Below are positions 42,983-51,600 of a stretch of 64,000 nucleotides of DNA, piece by piece. The stretch is from WQUF01 sp031549885 (GTDB taxonomy: Bacteria > Bacillota > Clostridia > Clostridiales > Clostridiaceae), in the NCBI GenBank assembly GCA_031549885.1, contig JAVBPD010000002.1, forward strand, positions 4,373-68,372, in the 5' to 3' direction. The position numbers were made by a program, and so were the translations under genes. The notes below the pieces were generated by a model. It was not told where the DNA came from and searched no databases. It saw nothing but the letters and a program-made list of their open reading frames with translations. Every line of letters starts with the position of its first letter. Positions within the stretch are counted from its first letter, which is position 1.

Positions 42983-43681
42983 ATGGGCAACTTTATTTTT
43001 TTAAATGAAATTAATAAAATATATGGAAAAAAAAACAATTTAACCAGCGGTCTAAAAAATATAAATTTAAAGATAAATAAGGGTGAGTTTTTAGCAGTTA
43101 TGGGACCTTCAGGCTCAGGAAAAACCTCCCTTTTAAGCATAATCGGCCTTCTATTAAAGCCAACAAGTGGAGAAATATACTTTAATGATGTGAATATTTC
43201 AAATTTAAAATATAAAGATTTATGTAACTTTAGAAATAAAAATATAGGATACTTATTTCAAAAAGATCTTTTGATTAATAATTATACTTCAATTGAAAAT
43301 TCTCTAATGCCCACAGAATATCAAAACCACATTAAGGATAAAAATTTTTTTATAAATTTTTCAACAAGCCTTTTTTCAAGGTTTGACCTTTTAGGCAAAA
43401 AAAACAAAAACATTAACCATTTATCTGGTGGAGAAAGGCAAAGAGTAGCTATTACTAGATCACTTATAAATAAAACTGAAGTTATTATTGCAGATGAACC
43501 GACATCTTCTCTTGACTCAGAAAATGCTAATAAAATATTAAATTATTTTGTTGAATTAAATAAAGAAGGCAAAACTATAATTCTTGCAACTCATAACCAA
43601 GATGTAGCCATAAAATGCAATAGAATTATCTACTTAAATGATGGAGAAATACAGTGGGATAAAAGTAAAAATCTCATTTAA
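42983..43681 (+). CDS. orphan ABC transporter ATP-binding protein (MacB/LolD type)
   Basis: A 232-residue ABC ATPase with Walker A GPSGSGKTS, Q-loop YLFQKDLLI, signature LSGGERQRVAITRSL, Walker B VIIADEPTSSLDS and H-loop LATHNQ. The pattern is that of MacB/LolD/FtsE-like exporters or mechanotransmitters. No cognate FtsX/MacB-type permease lies beside it; the only membrane protein nearby is the four-helix one on the other strand. GAGGTGAAA precedes the ATG. Confidence 0.9.
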   Translation: MGNFIFLNEINKIYGKKNNLTSGLKNINLKINKGEFLAVMGPSGSGKTSLLSIIGLLLKPTSGEIYFNDVNISNLKYKDLCNFRNKNIGYLFQKDLLINNYTSIENSLMPTEYQNHIKDKNFFINFSTSLFSRFDLLGKKNKNINHLSGGERQRVAITRSLINKTEVIIADEPTSSLDSENANKILNYFVELNKEGKTIILATHNQDVAIKCNRIIYLNDGEIQWDKSKNLI

Positions 43682-43700
43682 AGGGGCTGTTAAGCCCCTT
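43681..43700. terminator. bidirectional terminator
   Basis: A perfect 8-bp stem (AAGGGGCT with AGCCCCTT), GTTA loop, then TATTTTT, between the ABC ATPase and the convergent surface-protein gene. Confidence 0.85.
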
Positions 43701-43705
43701 TATTT

Positions 43706-46700
43706 TTAATATTTTTCTCCAGTAGTAGGAAGACTTGTTTTGCTATCTATTATTAAAGCTGTAGCATCTGGACTTTTATTTCCATTTTTATCAGTTTCGT
43801 ATGCACGTACCTTGCTACCTGCTATTAAAGAGCTTGCATATGGTACAGCAACCTCCCATGTTCCATTGCTTTTAACTATTGTTGAAACTTGATTTCCATC
43901 AGGGAAAGTTACTACAATGGTGTTACCTGAAGTTCCAAGTCCAGTTACTTTAGAGTCTGTTGTATTAATTGGCCCATTAATAGTAGGAGTTTTGGGCAAT
44001 TCAGGTGCCTTAACATAAGCTGGGTCGCTTGGAGTACCATCTGGACTCCTTTCTATTGCTTTAATTACATCACCTGGTTTTATAGGTACTGGAATATTTG
44101 TTTTCCAATTTCCATTCTCATCTACAGGAACATTTGAAATAATTGTTCCATCAGGTAAAATTACATCAATAGTATTTCCTCTAGTACCTTTTCCACTAAC
44201 AGATGTATCTCCTGGAGTAATTGGATTAATAGTTGGTGGCGAAGGTTTATTATTATCTTCTACGTTTGCTACAGCATCTGAACTTTTATTTCCATATTCA
44301 TCTTCTGAATGAGCTTTTATAATATCTCCTGGATATAAAATAACTCCATCTGGAATTTTAATTTTCCATGTTCCATCGGTATCAACTATGGTGGTTTTAG
44401 TTGAACCATCAGGAAATGTTACAACTATAGTTTTTCCAGCTTCACCTTTACCTGTTATATATTCATCATTTGGTTTTATAGGACCATCTATAACTGGAGT
44501 TTTTGGCAAATCAGGTACTTTAGCTTTTTCAGGATCACTTTTTTTGCCATTTGGCGTACTTTCAATTGCAATAACTTCTTCTCCTGGCCTTAATGGTGTA
44601 GGAATATTTGTTTTCCAATTTCCATTTTCATCAACTAGAATATCTGATATTACAGTTCCATCTGGAAGTGTTATGCTAATTTTATTTCCAGGCGTTCCTT
44701 TACCACTTATGCTTGTATCTCCTGGTTTTATTGGATCAATGGTTGGCTTTGGTTTACTTGAGTCTATTACCTTCTCTGTTGCATCTTTACTTTTATTTCC
44801 TTTGTCATCCTCTTCATGTGCCTTTATAATGTCATCTGGTTTTAATTTGGTACCATCTGGAACATTTACACTCCAATTTCCATTTTGATCAACGGTAGTC
44901 TTTTGTGTAGCTCCATCTGGGAATGTTACCACAACAGTCTTTTCTGGATCTCCTTTTCCTTTAATTGTTGTATCAGTCGGGTTTATAGGACCGTTTATTA
45001 TAGGTGGATTTAATGGTACACTAGCTTTTTCAGGATCACTTTTTTTGCCATCTGGAGTATTTTCAACTACAATTACCTCATCTCCAGGTTTTAATGATTT
45101 TGGAATATCAGTTTCCCATCTTCCATTTTCATCCACAGGTATATTAGGTATTACTGTCCCATCTGGAAGTGTTAAATCTATTTTATCCCCAGGTGTCCCT
45201 TTACCACTTATGCTTGTATCTCCTGGGTTTAATGGATCAATTGTTGGCTTCGGCTTTACGGGATTTGCAGTAGTATTTGATGAAGTAGTGTTTTTTGTTG
45301 TATTTTGATTTTCAGGAACTTTTGCTTTTTCAGGATCAGATGTTATACCTCCTGGGGTCTTTTCAATAGCAGTTACTTCATCTCCAGGTTTTAATGGTAC
45401 TTGTGTATTTGTATGCCATTTCCCATTATCATCTATGGGTATATTTGGTATCACGGTTCCATCTGGAAGAGTTAAATTTATTTTATCTCCAGGTGTCCCT
45501 GTTCCGCTTATACTTGTATCTCCTGGATATAATGGATCAATTGTTGGTTTTGGCTTTGGACTACTTGTAGTATTTAATGTTACATTAGTAGTATTTGATG
45601 CTGTAGTATTTGCTGTAGAGTTTTGAGATTCAGGAACCTTTGCTTTTTCAGGATCAGATGTTATACCTCCTGGGGTCTTTTCAATAGCAGTAACTTCGTC
45701 TCCAGGTTTTAATGGTTTTGGAATATCTGTTTCCCAATTACCATTATTATCAACTGGTATATCAGGTATTACTGTTCCATTCGGAAGTGTTAAATCTATT
45801 TTATCTCCAGGTGTTCCTTTACCACTTATGCTTGTATCCCCAGGATTTAATGGATCAATTGTTGGCTTTGGTTTTATAGGAGTTGCTGTTGTGTTTGGAG
45901 CCGTTGTATTTGGTGCCGTTGTGTTTGGCGCTGTTGTATTTGGTGCCGTTGTGTTGGGTGCCGTTGTATTTGGTGCTGTTGTATTTGGCGCTGTTGTATT
46001 TGGCGCTGTTGTATTTGGTGCTGTTGTATTTGGTGCTGTTGTATTTGGTGCTGTTGTATTTGGCGCTGTTGTATTTGGCGCTGTTGTATTTGGCGCTGTT
46101 GTGTTAATAGTGCTGTTTTGACTTCCAGAAACTGTTGCATCTATGGGATCAGATACAGTTCCATCTGGCGCCTTTTCAATAGCAGTTACTTTATCCCCTG
46201 GTTGCAGTGGCGTGGTGGTATTAGTGGTCCAATTACCACTATTATCTATTGGTATATTTTGTATTACATTTCCATTAGGAAGTGTTAAATCTATTGTATC
46301 TCCAGGTGTTCCTTTACCACTTATACTTGTATCTCCAGGTGATAGAGGGTTTATTGAAGGCCCAATTACTTTTATTGTAATTGTATGAATTACACCATTT
46401 ACACTTAAAGTTGCTGGATACTGGCCTACAATTGGCTGAACGGCTGTTTTATTGACTACCAACTGCCCAGTTAAATCTGTTCCATCGCTTAATTTCCAAG
46501 CTTTAGCACTAGATTTATCTAAAACATTTTGATTTGTTAACCCTGCTGCATCTGACACTTTAATGGTAAACCCTTTACCATAAATAACTGTATCACTTGC
46601 AAGATTTCCTGTATTATTTGAGCCATTTGTACTGTTATTAGGTCCATTTGGCCCTACTGTAGTGTTGTCAGGGTCAATTACGCTTATGATAATTGTATGG

Positions 46701-48508
46701 TTTACGCCATTAACGCTTAAAGTTGCTGGATATGGTCCAATTTCTGGTTTAACTTTTGATTTATCAACAGTTAAGTCGCCAGTTAAATCTGTTCCATCGC
46801 TTAACTTCCAGGCTCTTGCAGTTGATTTTTCTAAAACCATTTGATCTGTTAACCCTGCTACATCAGCTACATATACTATAAAGCCTTTACCTGTAATTGC
46901 TGTATCTTCTATAGGATTTATTGGAGCTTGCACAGGATAGGTGATGCTAGTCTTTGCTATATTTTTCAATATAACATCTTCTTTGTTAGAATCAACTCCC
47001 ATATATTTACCATCTAAGTTAGCATCCAAAGTTACAGCTCCAGGAGTACTTGTAATTGTACTAAAGTTTACTAGAGAAGTTATATTTGGCCCTAAAAATA
47101 CATGATCAGAGCCAGGTCCCACTGGAATTGTCAAAGTTCTAGTTTGATTGTTATAAGTATAAGCTGAAGATGAAATTTTAACTCCATCTACTACTACTGA
47201 ATTTTCTACAAATTCAGTTCCTTGAGGCATTGGTATTATAAGTTTAGAATCCCAAAGCCCTGATTTATTCTGAGAGCTTGTTGCTATATTTACTACATTA
47301 GTTACAGTGTTCCCTGCATACTGGTTAGCAGATGCATTATTAGAAATTGTCATATTTATAATAGGGTACTCAATATCTACAGTAAGAGCAATTAAATTAA
47401 CATGTTGAGTATCACCCTTTGTATCTATTTTAAATACAAATTTATCAACATCATTTTTTAACAAAGGACTTTGTAAACTATTTAAGTATATATCCTTATT
47501 GCTATCTCCTGAAGTATGGCGCACTCTAAAGTTTGTCCAGTTAGGGTTAATATCAGTTATTTGAACACCGTTTTTGGTCATCATACCTCTAAAGAAATCA
47601 TTTTCTTCATGGTATCCATCTGACACCCTATCAGTTGCAACTATAGTATTATTAGAATATTGAATAAGTGTACCATAGTCTTCACCAAATATGGTCATAT
47701 CATTTCCGCCATCTCCAGTAACTAATATCTGTCCTGTTATATTTCCTGAAGATTTTGTCCTTAAGCCAGGTTGATAAACAGTTAAACTCTTTGAAGTATT
47801 CCTAGAAACTATGCTGGCTCCAGCGTTTACCACAGTCTTTCTAAATGGCAAGCTAGGATTTTCCTCTATTACAATAACTTCCCAAGATGCAATAGGGTCA
47901 GCTTCATTTGCATTGATGTAACTTATATCCTTACCAGTATATACTCCAGCTCCATTTCTTTTTATAAAATCTGTTACATCTAAAATAGCTGTCCTTTCGG
48001 ATGGGTTTTCATTAGGATCAGATAAATAATCTGGTATAGCTCTTAATATTTCTCCACTTGGCGCAATTAAAGTCATAGGATAATTTTTAAGGTCAATTTG
48101 CCCATTTGGAGCAATAGTTCGAGTATCCAAAATACCTTCTTGTTCAATTACATCTCTAATATGGAAATCTGACGAAGAGTAAATTAGAAATGCCTGCTTT
48201 ATCTCTCCTGGGCCTTTAGTATAAGTAGCTAAACTTGCATTAATTACACCCTTATTTTGAACGTTTACCCTTTCTGTAGTTGGCACTTCTAAAGCTATAT
48301 AGTGGTCCACGCCATAAGTATTGGAATTACCAAAAATATTAAATTCATATCTACCAACTGAATCGAAAATGGAATCATCAAATTTATGATTTTCACTTAT
48401 TAAAGCAGAAATTGTATTTATTTGATTATTCCATACTATTCCTAAGATTAAGACAAAAATAAGCGCTTTAATTAGAAATTTTTTCAAACTATTCTCCCTA
48501 TTGTACAC
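43706..48508 (-). CDS. giant Ig-repeat surface protein with PNTTA stalk and tail-less LPxTG-like end (1600 aa)
   Basis: Domains in order: signal peptide (about 1-35); adhesin-like beta-rich region (about 36-525) with SWEVIVIEENPSLPFRKTVV and GDGGNDMTIFG; two ~85-residue repeats sharing KAWKLSDGTDLTG and PATLSVNGV (about 530-715); one Ig module; an NTTAP stalk (about 804-874); then a chain of ~80-residue bacterial Ig modules. Two module types alternate in the second half: one with PGDTSISGKGTPGDKIDLTLPDG, one with INGPINPTDTTIKGKGDPEKTVVVTFPDG. The C-terminus is SLPTTGEKY and stop, with no hydrophobic helix or basic tail. GTG at 48508 with GAGGAGGAGA upstream is the start. Cell adhesion is likely; the ligand is unknown. 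Confidence 0.88.
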   Translation of the reverse strand: MYNRENSLKKFLIKALIFVLILGIVWNNQINTISALISENHKFDDSIFDSVGRYEFNIFGNSNTYGVDHYIALEVPTTERVNVQNKGVINASLATYTKGPGEIKQAFLIYSSSDFHIRDVIEQEGILDTRTIAPNGQIDLKNYPMTLIAPSGEILRAIPDYLSDPNENPSERTAILDVTDFIKRNGAGVYTGKDISYINANEADPIASWEVIVIEENPSLPFRKTVVNAGASIVSRNTSKSLTVYQPGLRTKSSGNITGQILVTGDGGNDMTIFGEDYGTLIQYSNNTIVATDRVSDGYHEENDFFRGMMTKNGVQITDINPNWTNFRVRHTSGDSNKDIYLNSLQSPLLKNDVDKFVFKIDTKGDTQHVNLIALTVDIEYPIINMTISNNASANQYAGNTVTNVVNIATSSQNKSGLWDSKLIIPMPQGTEFVENSVVVDGVKISSSAYTYNNQTRTLTIPVGPGSDHVFLGPNITSLVNFSTITSTPGAVTLDANLDGKYMGVDSNKEDVILKNIAKTSITYPVQAPINPIEDTAITGKGFIVYVADVAGLTDQMVLEKSTARAWKLSDGTDLTGDLTVDKSKVKPEIGPYPATLSVNGVNHTIIISVIDPDNTTVGPNGPNNSTNGSNNTGNLASDTVIYGKGFTIKVSDAAGLTNQNVLDKSSAKAWKLSDGTDLTGQLVVNKTAVQPIVGQYPATLSVNGVIHTITIKVIGPSINPLSPGDTSISGKGTPGDTIDLTLPNGNVIQNIPIDNSGNWTTNTTTPLQPGDKVTAIEKAPDGTVSDPIDATVSGSQNSTINTTAPNTTAPNTTAPNTTAPNTTAPNTTAPNTTAPNTTAPNTTAPNTTAPNTTAPNTTAPNTTAPNTTAPNTTATPIKPKPTIDPLNPGDTSISGKGTPGDKIDLTLPNGTVIPDIPVDNNGNWETDIPKPLKPGDEVTAIEKTPGGITSDPEKAKVPESQNSTANTTASNTTNVTLNTTSSPKPKPTIDPLYPGDTSISGTGTPGDKINLTLPDGTVIPNIPIDDNGKWHTNTQVPLKPGDEVTAIEKTPGGITSDPEKAKVPENQNTTKNTTSSNTTANPVKPKPTIDPLNPGDTSISGKGTPGDKIDLTLPDGTVIPNIPVDENGRWETDIPKSLKPGDEVIVVENTPDGKKSDPEKASVPLNPPIINGPINPTDTTIKGKGDPEKTVVVTFPDGATQKTTVDQNGNWSVNVPDGTKLKPDDIIKAHEEDDKGNKSKDATEKVIDSSKPKPTIDPIKPGDTSISGKGTPGNKISITLPDGTVISDILVDENGNWKTNIPTPLRPGEEVIAIESTPNGKKSDPEKAKVPDLPKTPVIDGPIKPNDEYITGKGEAGKTIVVTFPDGSTKTTIVDTDGTWKIKIPDGVILYPGDIIKAHSEDEYGNKSSDAVANVEDNNKPSPPTINPITPGDTSVSGKGTRGNTIDVILPDGTIISNVPVDENGNWKTNIPVPIKPGDVIKAIERSPDGTPSDPAYVKAPELPKTPTINGPINTTDSKVTGLGTSGNTIVVTFPDGNQVSTIVKSNGTWEVAVPYASSLIAGSKVRAYETDKNGNKSPDATALIIDSKTSLPTTGEKY
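45888..46097 (-). repeat. 15-bp tandem repeat, 14 units, encoding PNTTA stalk
   Basis: Fourteen uninterrupted 15-bp units (plus-strand form GTTGTATTTGGTGCT with third-base variants) encode pentapeptides PNTTA on the minus strand. Substitutions are mostly silent and no indel occurs, so the frame is kept. Each unit supplies an Asn-Thr-Thr sequence suited to glycosylation. Unit number is likely to vary between strains. Confidence 0.95.
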
Positions 48509-48573
48509 GCTATCTCCTCCTCATAAAAACATTATTTAACCTATCTTTATATAAACCTATCTACTCTCAAAAT

Positions 48574-48609
48574 AAAAACTAGTTAAAAATCTACTTTTAA
48601 CTAGTTTTT
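48574..48609 (-). terminator. intrinsic terminator of the 1822-aa surface-protein gene
   Basis: A perfect 15-bp stem (AAAAACTAGTTAAAA with TTTTAACTAGTTTTT) and 6-nt loop, followed on the minus strand by ATTTT. It separates the two paralogous surface-protein genes, so each is probably transcribed alone. Confidence 0.85.
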
Positions 48610-48659
48610 ACTAAAATTTTATATTTATTAATTGTAAACTAAAAATATTAAATAATTTT

Positions 48660-51600
48660 TTATTTTTTAACAATTTTAGACCAAAAATTTATTGTTTCTT
48701 CACCAGTTGCAGGCAAACTATAACTTCCAGCAGACACTAAAGCAATAGATTCTAAGCTCTTATTATTATTTTTATCTATAGAATATGCTGTTATTTTATC
48801 TTCTTTCTTTAAATTTACATTGCTAGGAACATCTACTTGCCATTTTCCATCTGCGTCTATAATATTAGTAGCTTGAGTTCCATCAGGAAATGTTACAACA
48901 ACTTTTCTACCTGGCTCACCTTTTCCATAAATTGTCCTATCTCCTTCTTTAATAGGTCCATTTATAATTGGCTGTATAGGAAATGCAGATACTGCTTTAA
49001 CAACAATGTCGCTTGTAATTCCATCAGGTGTTGTTTCTATTGCTGATATCCTATCTCCAGGTTTTAAAGTATTCTTATCAGGAACATTAATAGCCCAATA
49101 TCCATTTTCATCTACTATTGTATTTATTCTAGTTCCATCAGGGAATGTTACCTCAATAGTATTTAAAGGTGTACCTTTTCCTGTTATAAATTTGTCTCCA
49201 GGGGTTAATTGATCTACTATTGGCGTTGGCTTAGTTGTATCTATAACCTTTCTGTATGCCTCAAGGCTTGCATTTTTATTTTTATCTTCAACATATGCTC
49301 TAATTACATCATTTGGCCTTAATATTGTTCCTTGAGGAACAGGTACTTCCCATTTTCCATCGACTCCTATTGGAGCTTTTTGAGTAGTTCCATTTGGAAA
49401 TGTTACAACTATAGTCTTATTAGGTTCACCTTGACCTTTAATTTTTATATCATCAGGACTAATAGGCCCATTTATAATTGGAGCACTTGGATATTGCCCT
49501 ACAATTTGTGTTTCAGGATTGCTAATGCTTCCATTTGGCGTTTTTTCAACAGCTGTTACTATATCAGCAGGTTTTAAATCTACATCGCTTGGCACTTCAC
49601 CTTTCCATTTTCCTTCGCTATCTACTTTTATATCTTTTATCACTGACCCATCTGGCAGTGTAATGTCAATTGTGTCATCTACCTTTCCTCTGCCTATAAT
49701 AAACCTATCTCCAGGAGTTATTTCATGGATAATTGGAGATGGTTTTTCCTCATCTGTTACTTTAACGTTTATTGAAGTGCTTTTATCTCCATTTTCATCT
49801 TCTGTATAAGCGTTAATGTTATCATAAGGTTTTAAATTAACTCCATCTGGTATAGGAGATTCCCATTTCCCATTTTGTCCAATAGGAGCTTTAACTATTG
49901 TTCCATCAGGGAAAGTTATTACCACCTTTTTCCCAGGTTCTCCACGTCCTGTTATCTTGGCGTCGCTTGGTAAAACTGGCCTATCTATCGTTGGTGGCTG
50001 TGGCAAAGGTGGCACAATTTTCGATATTTCATCGCTTGGAATTCCATTTGGATTTGTCTCTACAGCTTTTACTTCATCTCCTGGGTTTAATGGATTATCT
50101 GCATTAATAGACCAATTGCCATTTTCATCAACTTTAGTTTCTTTTTTGCTACCATTAGGCAATGTCACATTTATAGTATCTCCTTTAGTTCCTTTACCAC
50201 TTATAGTTGTAGTTCCTGGTTTTATTGGATCTATGCTAGGATTAGGTTTTGTAGAATCTATTACTTTCTTTGAATCCTCTGGACTTTTATTGCTATTTTT
50301 ATCCTCAGCATAAGCTTTTATAACATCTCCTTTTTTTAAATTTGTTCCAGTTGGAACTTGAACATTCCAATTTCCATTTTCATCCACTGTTGTCTTCTGT
50401 GTTGATCCATTAGGAAATGTTACTATAATATACTTTCCTGGTTCTCCTTTACCAAATATTTTTATATCTGTTTGTTTAATAGGCCCATTTATTATAGGTG
50501 CAGTAGGTAAAGGTTCTACTGTTTTGTAAGCTGGATCGCTAATATTTCCATTCGGATCCTTTTGTACCGCTATAACCTCATCATCAGGTTTTAGATTTGT
50601 ATTTATATTTGTTTTCCAATCTCCATCTGAATCAACAGGTATATCTTTTATTTTCGTTCCATCAGGAAGGGTTAAATCGATCTTATCTCCTAGTATTCCT
50701 TTACCGCTTATTTGTTTATCTCCAGGTAAAATAGTATTTATGATAGGTTTATCCACCTTAACTGTATTATTGGTAGTATTTCCTGTACTATTATTAGATG
50801 TGGTGTTCCTTGTTGTGTTTGATGTTGTATTTGCTTTAGTAGTGTTACTCGTTTTACTAGTTGTATTTGAAGTATTAGTAGCATTTGTGGTGTTTGTAGT
50901 ATTTGTATCAACCACTGATGCTTTGGCTTCAGGACTTTTATTTCCATTTTTATCTTCTTCATGCGCTTTCACTTCATCTCCTGGAGTTAATGTGGTTCCT
51001 TGAGGAACTTGTACAGACCAATTGCCATTATCATCTATTGGAGCCTTAACAGTAGAACCATTAGGGAATGTTACAACAACATCTTTTCCAGGTTCTCCTT
51101 TTCCTGTTATTGTAGTATCAGTTTTATTTATAGGTCCATTTATAATTGGCGCCTTTGGTAAATCTGGTACCTTTTCTTTTACTGGATCTGAAATTGTTCC
51201 ATTTGGTGTTTCTTCAGTGGCAATTATTTCGTCTCCAGGGTTTAATGGTGTAGGAATATTTGTAGTCCAGTTTCCATTGTCGTCTACTTCTATATTAGGT
51301 AAAACTGTTCCATTAGGTAATGTTACATTTATAGTATCTCCCTTAGTTCCTTTACCACTTATAGTTGTATCACCTGGGTTTAATGGATTTATACTAGGTG
51401 TTGGTTTTTGTGTATTTGCTGTTGTATTTTGGGTCGTCGTATTTGTGGTATTTAGGGCTGTGGTGTTCGATGTATTTGGAGCTGTGGTATTTAGGGATGT
51501 TGTGTTTAGGGCGGTGGTGTTTGGTGCTGTGGTGTTTGGCGCTGTTGTATTTGGCTCTGTTGTGTTTGGCGCTGTTGTATTTGGAATTGTGGTATTTGGC

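Noticed and set aside
48600..48660. A frameshift hiding a sortase membrane anchor after the 1822-aa protein
   Set aside because: The sequence past the stop is short, AT-rich and leads into a terminator; no hydrophobic stretch with a basic tail is encoded in any frame. The same holds after the 1600-aa protein.
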